DNA of 41,581 nt from contig CAZJFH010000044.1 in assembly GCA_964545205.1 (NCBI GenBank), forward strand, positions 1-41,581, written 5' to 3'. Positions 34,151 through 41,581 of the stretch are shown piece by piece. The notes beneath the pieces are model-generated. The model saw only the letters and a program-made list of their open reading frames with translations, was not told the origin of the DNA and ran no database searches. The DNA is from CAZJFH01 sp964545205 (GTDB lineage: Bacteria; Pseudomonadota; Alphaproteobacteria; Rhodospirillales; Magnetospirillaceae). A program made the translations under genes and the position numbers. Position 1 is the first letter of the stretch. Every line of letters starts with the position of its first letter.

Positions 34151-36471
34151 TCCTTGCGCCGGGCGCGGGCGAAGGCGTCGGCCAGCGCGCCGCCGGCCGG
34201 CGGCGACGCGGGCTTCGCCGGCCCCGGCTTGCCGCCCTGCGGCGGCCCGCGCCGCTCGTCCCGCCGCGCCGGACGCTCCGATTGCGGCGCCGGCGTCTCG
34301 TCCAGACGCATCGACAGCCCGATGCGCTTGCGCCCCAGATCGACCTCGAGCACCTTGACCTTGACGACGTCGCCGGCCTTGACGACCGCGTGCGGGTCCT
34401 TGACGAAGCGGTTGGCCAGCATCGAGATGTGGACCAGGCCGTCCTGGTGGACGCCGACGTCGACGAAGGCGCCGAAATTGGTGACGTTGGTCACCACGCC
34501 CTCCAGCACCATGCCGGGCCGCAGGTCGGAGATCTTCTCGACCCCCTCGCGGAACTCGGCGGTCTTGAATTCGGGGCGCGGGTCGCGGCCGGGCTTTTCC
34601 AGCTCGCGCAGGATGTCGGTGACCGTCGGCACGCCGAAAGTGTCGTCGGTGTAGTCGGCCGGGTCGAGGCCGCGCAGGAACGGCGCGTCGCCGACCAGCT
34701 TCGACACCGGCCGTCCCGTCGCCTTGACGATGCGCTGGACCACCGGATAGGCCTCGGGATGCACGGCCGAGGCGTCGAGCGGATCGTCGCCGCCCTGGAT
34801 GCGCAGGAAGCCGGCCGCCTGCTCGAACGCCTTCGGCCCCAGGCGCTCGACCTCGAGGATCTGCTTGCGGCGGCGGAAGGCGCCGTTCTGGTCGCGGAAG
34901 GCGACGATGTTGCGGGCCAGCGTCGGCGTCAGCCCGGCGACGCGGGCCAGCAGCGGCGCCGAGGCGGTGTTGACGTCGACGCCGACCGCGTTGACGCAGT
35001 CCTCGACGACGGCGTCCAGCGCCCGGCCGAGATTGCCCTGGTCGACGTCGTGCTGGTACTGGCCGACGCCGATCGACTTGGGGTCGATCTTGACCAGCTC
35101 GGCCAGCGGGTCCTGCAGCCGCCGTGCGATCGAGGCGGCGCCGCGCAAGCTCACGTCGACGCCGGGCAGCTCCTGGGTGGCTATTTCGGAAGCGGAATAG
35201 ACCGAGGCGCCGGCCTCGGACACCACCAGCTTGGTCAGCTTCAGCTCGGGATGCCTGCGGATCAGCTCGATCGCCAGCTTGTCGGTCTCGCGCGAGGCGG
35301 TGCCGTTGCCGATCGCCACCAGCTCGACGCCGTGCCGCGCCGCCAGCCTGGCCAGCGCCGCGAGCGCGCCGTCCCAGTCGTTGCGCGGCGCATGCGGATA
35401 GATCGTCGCGGTCTCGACCAGCTTGCCGGTGGCGTCGACGATGGCGACCTTGACGCCGGTGCGCAGCCCGGGATCGAGGCCCAGCGTCGGCCGCATGCCG
35501 GCCGGGGCGGCGAGCAGCAGGGCGCGCAGGTTGCGGGCGAAGACCTGGATCGCCTCCTCCTCGGCGGCCTCGCGCAGGCGGCCGGTCAGCTCCAACTCCA
35601 GATGCAGGTGAATCTTGGTCCGCCACGCCCAGCGCACGGTGTCGGCCAGCCATTTGTCGGCCGGGCGGCCGCGGTCGCCGATTCTGAAGCGCCCGGCGAT
35701 GCGCGCCTCGGCCTCGCCGGGGCCGCGGCCGGGCTGGGCTTCCAGCTCGTCGGGGAGCTGCAACTTCAATTGCAGCACGTTCTCGTTGCGGCCGCGGAAC
35801 AAGGCCAGGGCGCGATGCGAGGGAATCGCCCGGATCGGCTCGCGATAGTCGAAGTAGTCGGCGAACTTGGCGCCCGTCTGCTCCTGGCCGGCGGCGACCG
35901 CCGAGGTCATCACGCCCTTGCTCCACAGCAGCTCGCGCAGGCCGCCGATCAGCTCGGCGTCCTCGGCGAAGCGCTCGATCAGGATCTGCCGGGCGCCGTC
36001 CAGCGCCGCCTTGACGTCGGCGACGCCCTTGTCGGCGTCGACGAAGGCGGCGGCCTCGGCCTCGGGATCGCGATTGGGATCGCCGAGCAGCGAATCGGCC
36101 AGCGGCTCCAGGCCGGCCTCGCGGGCGATCTGCGCCCGGGTGCGCCGCTTGGGCCGGTAGGGCAGATAGAGGTCCTCCAGCCGCGCCTTCGACTCGGCGC
36201 CCTCGATCTGGCCGCGCAGCTCGGCCGTCAGCTTGCCCTGCTGCTCGACGCTGTCCAGGATCGCCGCGCGCCGCTCCTCGAGCTCGCGCAGATAGCGCAG
36301 CCGCTCCTCCAGCGTGCGGAGCTGGGCGTCGTCGAGGCCGCCGGTGGCCTCCTTGCGGTAGCGGGCGACGAAGGGCACGGTGGCGCCGCCGTCCAGCAGT
36401 TCGACGGCGGCGACGACCTGGCGGTCGGGAACGCCGAGCTCGTCGGCGATGCGTTTGCTGATCGGGATCAT
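34147..36471 (-). CDS. tex: Tex, S1-domain RNA-binding transcription accessory protein
   Basis: A 774-aa cytoplasmic protein. The ATG at 36471 (MIPISKRIADELGVPDRQVV) is the family start; the frame is open further upstream without similarity. The order is N-terminal helical region with GGATVPFVARYRKEATGGLD, the YqgF nuclease-like fold (LGLDPGLRTGVKVAIVD near 325), helix-hairpin-helix repeats (NTASAPLLARVAGLTPTLAR), and a C-terminal S1 domain (GMVLEGVVTNVTNFGAFVDV near 650). Tex binds nucleic acid and RNA polymerase and affects transcription and stress tolerance. A Pro/Arg-rich tail ends the protein. It is divergent from the glucan synthase-like gene. Confidence 0.95.
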   Translation of the reverse strand: MIPISKRIADELGVPDRQVVAAVELLDGGATVPFVARYRKEATGGLDDAQLRTLEERLRYLRELEERRAAILDSVEQQGKLTAELRGQIEGAESKARLEDLYLPYRPKRRTRAQIAREAGLEPLADSLLGDPNRDPEAEAAAFVDADKGVADVKAALDGARQILIERFAEDAELIGGLRELLWSKGVMTSAVAAGQEQTGAKFADYFDYREPIRAIPSHRALALFRGRNENVLQLKLQLPDELEAQPGRGPGEAEARIAGRFRIGDRGRPADKWLADTVRWAWRTKIHLHLELELTGRLREAAEEEAIQVFARNLRALLLAAPAGMRPTLGLDPGLRTGVKVAIVDATGKLVETATIYPHAPRNDWDGALAALARLAARHGVELVAIGNGTASRETDKLAIELIRRHPELKLTKLVVSEAGASVYSASEIATQELPGVDVSLRGAASIARRLQDPLAELVKIDPKSIGVGQYQHDVDQGNLGRALDAVVEDCVNAVGVDVNTASAPLLARVAGLTPTLARNIVAFRDQNGAFRRRKQILEVERLGPKAFEQAAGFLRIQGGDDPLDASAVHPEAYPVVQRIVKATGRPVSKLVGDAPFLRGLDPADYTDDTFGVPTVTDILRELEKPGRDPRPEFKTAEFREGVEKISDLRPGMVLEGVVTNVTNFGAFVDVGVHQDGLVHISMLANRFVKDPHAVVKAGDVVKVKVLEVDLGRKRIGLSMRLDETPAPQSERPARRDERRGPPQGGKPGPAKPASPPAGGALADAFARARRKE

Positions 36472-36871
36472 CTCTGCTCGGTCCGGGATGGCTGCGCCGA
36501 GATTTAGCGTTCCCGGCCGCCGAACGCCAGCCCGATGGCGATCCGCCACGCGAATGCCGCATGGCAGCATCGTCTTTTGGATGGTCGAAGGACGCATTCG
36601 AGCCTCTCGACTCCGACTATCCTTTTTCGTATAGTCGCGCCGTTCGCCACACCCTGATTTCCGCAGCGCGGCATCGCCGGCCGGAACCCGGGGCAAGGGC
36701 GGGTTTCCTCGAAGAGGGTATGCCGGACCGGGGGCTGGTCCGGGCGTTCGCTGCAGACATTCGCAGACGAGAAAACGGCCGCGGCCAATCGGCGCCACGG
36801 CCGCCTTCGTATGTGCGGGTGCCGGCGGCGAGGCAAACGAGCCCCGTGCCTTGCAACGGAATATCGCGTCG
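36472..36871. other. 400-base intergenic region between tex and the GH17-GT2 gene
   Basis: I see no convincing gene here; the open frames overlap each other and lack ribosome sites. It holds an inverted repeat, CGACTAT at 36614-36620 and ATAGTCG at 36631-36637, a promoter candidate (next entry), and a GC-rich stretch at 36772-36805 with a CGGCCG/CGGCCG inverted repeat that could fold in the leader of the downstream gene. Confidence 0.5.
36607..36635 (+). promoter_or_regulatory. Candidate promoter of the GH17-GT2 gene
   Basis: TCGACT at 36607-36612 (four of six to TTGACA), 17 bases, then TATAGT at 36630-36635 (five of six to TATAAT). The -10 box falls inside the ATAGTCG arm of the inverted repeat at 36614-36637, so a regulator binding that repeat would cover the promoter. 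It would give a leader of about 230 bases. Confidence 0.4.
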
Positions 36872-39499
36872 ATGCGCAGGTATGGCTTCGCCGTTCTCGT
36901 GCTGATCGCCCTCGCCAATCTCGGCGTCTGGGCCTATCTCAACCGCCCGGTCCAGGACGTCCCCTGGTCGGGGACGCTCAAGGGCGTCTCCTTCAGCCCG
37001 AACCAGAAGGACGACGACCCGATCGCCGGCCTCCACCCGACGATCGCCGACATCGACCGCGACCTGGCGCTGCTCGAGGGCCAGGTCCAGACGGTGCGGA
37101 CCTACACGGTGCTCGACGGCCTGGAATACGTGCCGGCGCTGGCCAGGAAGTACGGCATCCGCGTCATGGCCGGCGCCTGGCTCGACCAGCGCCTGGGCAA
37201 GAACGAGGCCGAGCTGTCGACGCTGTTCCGCCTGGTGCGCGAGAACGACAACATCGACCGCGTCATCGTCGGCAACGAGGCGGTGCTGCGCGGCGACGTC
37301 ACCATCCAGCAGCTCACCCGCTACCTGCGCCGCGTCAAGGAGAAGGTCGGCGTGCCGGTCTCGACCGCCGAGCCGTGGCACGTCTGGCTGAAATATCCCG
37401 AGCTGGTGCGCGAGGTCGACTACATCGCCGTCCACATCCTGCCCTACTGGGAAGGCGTGCCGGCCGAGGAATCGGTCGACTACCTGCTGTCGCGCTACTC
37501 GCAGCTTCGCCGCGCCTTCCCCGGCAAGCCGGTGGTCATCACCGAGGTCGGCTGGCCGTCCGGCGGCAAGACCCGCCTGGGCGCGGTGCCCAGCCTGTCG
37601 AACCAGGCGATGTTCCTGCGCAACTTCCTCAACGTCGCCCATCTGCGCGGCATCGACTACAACGTCATCGAAGCCTTCGACCAGCCGTGGAAGGTGCAGA
37701 TCGAGCACTCGGTCGGCGCCCACTGGGGCATCTGGAACGCCGAGCGCGAGCTCAAGTTCTCGTGGACCGAGCCGGTCGTCGACATCGCCGACTGGCCGCT
37801 GCTGGCCGCCGCCGCGACCCTGATCGCGGTGCTGCCGCTGGCCGCCGTGTTCCTGCGCTGGAACCACCTGAAGCGGCGCGGCATGCTGTTCTTCGGCGGC
37901 CTGGTGCAGTTCGGGGTCTCGTTCGGCACCTGGGCGATCGCCATCCCGGTGATCCAGGACTACGCGCCGCCGACGGCCTGGACCTTCGGCCTGCTGCTGC
38001 CGTCGCTAGTGCTGCTGATCGTGGTCACGATCATCAACGCGCTCGAGATCACCGAGCTGTCCTTCACCAGCAGGTGGCGCCGCCGCCAGCTCCCCTTCAC
38101 GGCCGACACCATCAAGCACTTCCCCAAGGTGTCGCTGCACCTGGCCTGCTGCAACGAGCCGCCCGAGATGGTCAAGCTGACCATCGACAGCCTGGTCGGG
38201 CTCGACTACCCCAACCTCGAAGTGCTGGTGATCGACAACAACACCAGGGACGAGGCGGTGTGGCGCCCGGTCGCCGAGCATGTCGAGCGCCTGCGCCAGA
38301 CCATGGGCGAGCGCGTGAAGTTCTTCCACCTGCCGAAATGGCCCGGCTACAAGGCCGGCGCGCTGAACTTCGCCATGACCCGGACCGCGCCGGACGCCGA
38401 GATCATCGGCCTGGTCGACGCCGACTACGTCGTGCGCAACGACTGGCTGAAGGCGCTGATCCCCTATTTCGACAATCCCAAGGTCGCCTGGGCCCAGGCG
38501 CCGCAGGACCATCGCGAGTGGGAGGGCGACACCTTCAAGGAATGGATCAACTGGGAATACGCCGGCTTCTTCGACATCGGCATGGTCGCCCGCAACGAGG
38601 CCAACGCCATCATCCAGCACGGCACCATGACCCTGATGCGCAAGAGCGCGATGGAAGAGGTCGGCGGCTGGGGCGAGTGGTGCATCTGCGAGGATTCCGA
38701 GCTCGGCCTGCGCTTCCTCAAGGCCGGCTACGAGGCGGTCTACGTCCAGGAGCGCTTCGGCCACGGCCTGACCCCCGACACCTTCCTGGGCTACAAGAAG
38801 CAGCGCTTCCGCTGGGCGTTCGGCGGCATGCAGATCATGAAGGGCCACTGGCGCGCCCTGATGCCGTGGTCGAAGTCGGGCCTGACGCCGGCGCAGAAAT
38901 ACCACTACGTCGCCGGCTGGCTGCCGTGGATCGCCGACGGCTTCTACCTGGCCTTCGTGGTGTTCGGCCTGCTGTGGTCGGTCGGGCTGGTGGTGGCGCC
39001 GCGCTACTTCGACTTCCCGCTGGCGATGTTCGCGGCGCCGACGATCGCCATCTTCGTCGCCAAGCTGGTCCACCACCTGTTCATGTACTCGACCCGCGTC
39101 AAATGCGGCTGGCGCCAGCGCATCGGCTCGGCGATCGCCGGCATGGGCCTGACCTACTCGATCGCGCTGGCGATCTGGCAGTCGGCCTACAAGAAGTCGA
39201 CGCCGTTCTTCCGCACGCCCAAATGCGAGGACAAGGCCGCCTTCACCAAGGGCCTGGCGATGGCCCGCGAGGAGAGCCTGCTGATGCTGGCGCTGTGGGC
39301 CGCCGCCGCCGCGGTGCTGAACCTGACCAACCCCGAATTCTACTTCCACGCCCGCGTCTGGGCGGCGGTGCTGGTCATCCAGTCCCTGCCCTTCGCGGCG
39401 GCGCTGGTGACCTCGATGGCCTCGGCGATGCCGGCCCTGGCGGGCAGGAAGAGCGCCAAGCCGGCCCTCGGCGCCGCGACGGAAGCGGCCCAGGGGTGA
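36872..39499 (+). CDS. GH17-GT2 fusion, probable beta-glucan synthase
   Basis: An 875-aa inner-membrane protein. A first membrane helix (about 5-23) leads to a periplasmic GH17-like domain (about 35-300) with both catalytic Glu: Glu136 in VGNEAVLRGD and Glu225 in ITEVGWPSGG. Three or so membrane helices (about 305-400) precede a cytoplasmic family-2 glycosyltransferase with DNNTRDE, DAD in GLVDADYVV, ED in CEDSELGLRF and QRFRW in KKQRFRWAFGG, followed by more membrane helices. Such fusions in rhizobia and pseudomonads (NdvB type) make beta-1,3-linked glucans; the hydrolase part may branch or cyclise the chain. ATG 36872 is chosen over the TTG at 36851; neither has a strong ribosome site. Confidence 0.9.
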   Translation: MRRYGFAVLVLIALANLGVWAYLNRPVQDVPWSGTLKGVSFSPNQKDDDPIAGLHPTIADIDRDLALLEGQVQTVRTYTVLDGLEYVPALARKYGIRVMAGAWLDQRLGKNEAELSTLFRLVRENDNIDRVIVGNEAVLRGDVTIQQLTRYLRRVKEKVGVPVSTAEPWHVWLKYPELVREVDYIAVHILPYWEGVPAEESVDYLLSRYSQLRRAFPGKPVVITEVGWPSGGKTRLGAVPSLSNQAMFLRNFLNVAHLRGIDYNVIEAFDQPWKVQIEHSVGAHWGIWNAERELKFSWTEPVVDIADWPLLAAAATLIAVLPLAAVFLRWNHLKRRGMLFFGGLVQFGVSFGTWAIAIPVIQDYAPPTAWTFGLLLPSLVLLIVVTIINALEITELSFTSRWRRRQLPFTADTIKHFPKVSLHLACCNEPPEMVKLTIDSLVGLDYPNLEVLVIDNNTRDEAVWRPVAEHVERLRQTMGERVKFFHLPKWPGYKAGALNFAMTRTAPDAEIIGLVDADYVVRNDWLKALIPYFDNPKVAWAQAPQDHREWEGDTFKEWINWEYAGFFDIGMVARNEANAIIQHGTMTLMRKSAMEEVGGWGEWCICEDSELGLRFLKAGYEAVYVQERFGHGLTPDTFLGYKKQRFRWAFGGMQIMKGHWRALMPWSKSGLTPAQKYHYVAGWLPWIADGFYLAFVVFGLLWSVGLVVAPRYFDFPLAMFAAPTIAIFVAKLVHHLFMYSTRVKCGWRQRIGSAIAGMGLTYSIALAIWQSAYKKSTPFFRTPKCEDKAAFTKGLAMAREESLLMLALWAAAAAVLNLTNPEFYFHARVWAAVLVIQSLPFAAALVTSMASAMPALAGRKSAKPALGAATEAAQG

Positions 39500-39544
39500 C
39501 GATCTCGGACGGCGTGGGCCCGAAAGGGCCGACGCCAAACTGCA

Positions 39545-39579
39545 AGGCCCGCGGAGGCGACTCCGCGGGCCTCTTTTTT
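39545..39579 (+). terminator. Rho-independent terminator after the GH17-GT2 gene
   Basis: A perfect 12-bp stem (39545-39556 and 39561-39572, AGGCCCGCGGAG and its complement) with a GCGA loop, a GNRA-type tetraloop, then six T at 39574-39579. It starts 45 bases after the stop codon. This is the clearest terminator in the window. Confidence 0.95.
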
Positions 39580-39792
39580 CGGTTCGTCCCCGAGCGCCGC
39601 GTCGCGCCGGGAGCGCGGCCGCCGGCCGCGCGCGACATGATGCCGCGGCCGATTCTTTGAATTCTTCCCGTTCCAGTCTGGCGCGCGGCGGGCCGCCATG
39701 CTAATGATGCCCCGGGGGCGATCAACCGACGGGCGAGAGCAGCCGGCGCCGGCATTGAGCCGCCCGGAACCCGTGTCCGGGGGTGACGCGCG
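39580..39792. other. Spacer before the last kinase gene
   Basis: No gene seen. It holds a GC-rich inverted repeat, GCGCGGCC at 39613-39620 and GGCCGCGC at 39624-39631, and a TTGAAT at 39657-39662 without a matching -10 box. GGGGGTG at 39779-39785 serves as ribosome site for the kinase. Confidence 0.4.
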
Positions 39793-41581
39793 TTGCGGAC
39801 GACCATTCTCGTGGGCCTGGCGACGCTGCTGGGCGTGACACTGGCGACCATGTGCGGCGCGCTGCTGTGGTTGATGGAGGCCGAAGCCGAGCGGGTGGTC
39901 GCGGCCGAGATCGAACTGGCGTCCCGCCACATCGCCGCCCGCTTCGAGGATTTCGATTCGCTGCTCGAGGAGGACGAGCGCCGGCTCGACCGGCATCTGT
40001 CCGATCAGCTTCCGGCCATCGCGAAGGCGGTCATGGCGAGCGGCGCGCCGCTCGAGACCTCGGTCGAGCGGCTGAACGAGCTGGCCCGCCGCCACGGCGT
40101 CGACCACGTCTACGTCATCGACCGCGCCACCGTGGTGCGCGCCACCAACTTCGTCCCCGACCTCGGCTTCGAGCTCGGCACGATCTCCGAGGCGTTCCGC
40201 GGCTATCTCGTTTCCCTCTACGGCACCGGCACGACCAGGGTCGACCGCATCAACGTCTCGTCGAAGACCGGCGCCATCAACAAATACGCCTATTACAGCC
40301 CGGCCGGCAGCGACCTGATCGTCGAGGCCTCGGTGTCGGTGAAGGACTGGCTGGCGCGCGAGCATTCGCCGCGCTACGTCGCGTTCATCTTCGGCGACCT
40401 GTTCACGGGCATCGCCGACAGCTCGCCCTTCATCAGCGACATCGACCTGCTGATCGTCAACAACATCGGCACCTTCTCGCTGATCGGGCGGCCGCCGCCG
40501 GGCGATGCCGCGGCGATCGCCGCGCTCCGCGACCGCCCCGAGCTGCGCCAGGTCGCCGACGACGTCGTCACCGTCTACAGCCGGCTCGACTTCAAGGGCA
40601 CGCGGCTGGCCGGCGCCGAATACATCGCCCTCGTCGCGCGGTTCGACCTGTCATGGCTCAACCCGCTGCGGCGCAATCTGCTGCTGGCGGCGGCGGGCAG
40701 CCTGGTGGTCGTCGCCGGGCTCGGTCTCGGCGTCTCGGGGGCTTGGCTCAACCGCACGGTGCTCGGCCGGATCTCGTCGATCCGCGGCGACCTGCTTCGC
40801 ATCTCCAGCGGCGAGTACTTCCATCCGGTCGCCGTCCGGGGCCGCGACGAACTCGCCGAGATCGCCCGCGCCGCCGAGGAGCTGCGCGTGTGCATCCAGG
40901 AGCGCGAGGCCCGCCTGGCCGAGGCCCGCGACGGTCTGGTCGCCCGCGTGCGCGAGCGGACGATGGCGCTCGAGCACGAGATCGCCGAGCGCCTGAAGGC
41001 CGAGGACTCGCTGCTGGCCGCCAAGGACCGGGCCGAGGAGGCGGCGCGCGCGAAATCCGAGTTCCTGGCCATCATGAGCCACGAGATCCGCACGCCGATG
41101 AACGGCATCCTCGGCATGGTGCGGCTGCTGCTCGACACGCCGCTGTCGGCGCAGCAGCGCGACTACGCCGAGACGGTGCACTATTCCGGCCAGGCGCTTC
41201 TGACCATCCTCGACGACGTGCTCGACTTCTCGAAGCTGGACGCCGGCAAGTTCGAGGTGGCGCCGGTCGACGCCGACCTGCCGCGCCTGATCTCCAGCGT
41301 CTCCGAACTGATGCAGGCGCGCATCTCCGAGCGCGGCCTGATGCTGCTGGTCGCGATCGCCGACGACGTGCCGCGCTGCGTGCGGGTCGACCCGATCCGC
41401 CTGCGGCAGGTTCTGCTGAACCTGCTCGGCAACGCCGTCAAGTTCACCGAAGGCGGCAGCATCGGCGTGGTGCTGACGCTCGCCGGCGGCGACGCCCGGC
41501 GGCCGCTGATCCGTTTCGCGGTGATCGACACCGGCATCGGCATGGCCGCCGATGCGCAGGCTAAGCTGTTCTCGGCCTTCA
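39793..41581 (+). CDS. Membrane histidine kinase (periplasmic sensor, HAMP), cut by window end
   Basis: The frame opens after a TGA at 39784-39786 and runs off the window after 596 codons. TTG at 39793, with GGGGGTG upstream, keeps the first membrane helix whole (about 4-27); ATG 39850 would start within it. The periplasmic sensor spans about 29-293 and looks like a Cache-type domain (HVYVIDRATVVRATNF, NKYAYYSP). A second membrane helix (about 295-320), HAMP and coiled coil lead to the dimerisation domain with His430 in FLAIMSHEIRTPMNG, then the ATPase N-box NLLGNAVKFTEGG and DTGIGM. It resembles ArcB/BarA/TorS-type hybrid kinases; receiver domains may follow outside. Confidence 0.9.
   Translation, partial: MRTTILVGLATLLGVTLATMCGALLWLMEAEAERVVAAEIELASRHIAARFEDFDSLLEEDERRLDRHLSDQLPAIAKAVMASGAPLETSVERLNELARRHGVDHVYVIDRATVVRATNFVPDLGFELGTISEAFRGYLVSLYGTGTTRVDRINVSSKTGAINKYAYYSPAGSDLIVEASVSVKDWLAREHSPRYVAFIFGDLFTGIADSSPFISDIDLLIVNNIGTFSLIGRPPPGDAAAIAALRDRPELRQVADDVVTVYSRLDFKGTRLAGAEYIALVARFDLSWLNPLRRNLLLAAAGSLVVVAGLGLGVSGAWLNRTVLGRISSIRGDLLRISSGEYFHPVAVRGRDELAEIARAAEELRVCIQEREARLAEARDGLVARVRERTMALEHEIAERLKAEDSLLAAKDRAEEAARAKSEFLAIMSHEIRTPMNGILGMVRLLLDTPLSAQQRDYAETVHYSGQALLTILDDVLDFSKLDAGKFEVAPVDADLPRLISSVSELMQARISERGLMLLVAIADDVPRCVRVDPIRLRQVLLNLLGNAVKFTEGGSIGVVLTLAGGDARRPLIRFAVIDTGIGMAADAQAKLFSAF

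Noticed and set aside
36504..36836. Open frames in the tex/GH17-GT2 gap
   Set aside because: No ribosome site, no recognisable protein, and several overlapping frames in the same gap; the region holds promoter-like sequence instead.
39766..39794. Second GGAAC...CGTT pair before the last kinase
   Set aside because: The spacing is 20 bases, outside the 16-17 of EcfG promoters, and the CGTT overlaps the start codon.

Overview
The window is about 41.6 kb of very GC-rich DNA (roughly 70% by eye) with dense, often overlapping genes. The gene families point to an alphaproteobacterium, probably Rhodospirillales-like: an AapJQMP amino acid transporter, a pspF/pspABC cluster, TamA/TamB, a GH17-GT2 glucan synthase-like fusion, an EcfG-type promoter, and many soluble and membrane sensor kinases. 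Taxonomy is inference from gene content; there is no rRNA or tRNA gene here. I see no insertion sequence, prophage, integrase or CRISPR array, so this looks like ordinary chromosome.

Layout. 1-3336: end of aapJ, then aapQMP. 3415-5667: soluble hybrid histidine kinase. 5687-6209: small exported Pro/Cys-rich protein behind a GGAAC-N17-CGTT (EcfG-like) promoter. 6222-8647: pspF diverging from pspABC, with a sigma-54 promoter. 8772-8933: 53-aa CxxC protein. 8998-12242: ferritin-like protein diverging from a NosR-family flavin/Fe-S membrane protein. 12303-15515: fadH converging with an MFS transporter. 15664-17549: TadG-like surface protein, then a small protein carrying the Coq4 metal motif. 17611-18513 (minus): degenerate hemerythrin-like protein and two small acidic proteins. 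18729-21263: CBS-PAS-GGDEF-EAL cyclic-di-GMP protein. 21363-22452: three small unknown proteins. 22463-31967 (minus): tamA, tamB, then a sensor kinase with a periplasmic solute-binding domain. 32083-32916: kynurenine-formamidase-like hydrolase. 32888-36471 (minus): tex, then an overlapping solute-binding protein. 36872-39499: GH17-GT2 fusion with a strong terminator. 39793-end: membrane histidine kinase cut by the window edge.

How the genes fit together. Envelope biology (Psp stress response, TamAB, glucan synthase, TadG-like protein) and signalling (three histidine kinases and one c-di-GMP enzyme) dominate. Four proteins of redox or iron type (ferritin-like, NosR-like, Coq4-like, hemerythrin-like) lie within 10 kb without their usual partners. 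The most interesting leads are the NosR-like/ferritin-like divergent pair without nos genes, the compact Coq4-like protein, the hemerythrin-like protein with replaced ligands, and the unknown small-protein pair at 21671-22452. I do not see one clear-cut undescribed multi-gene system.
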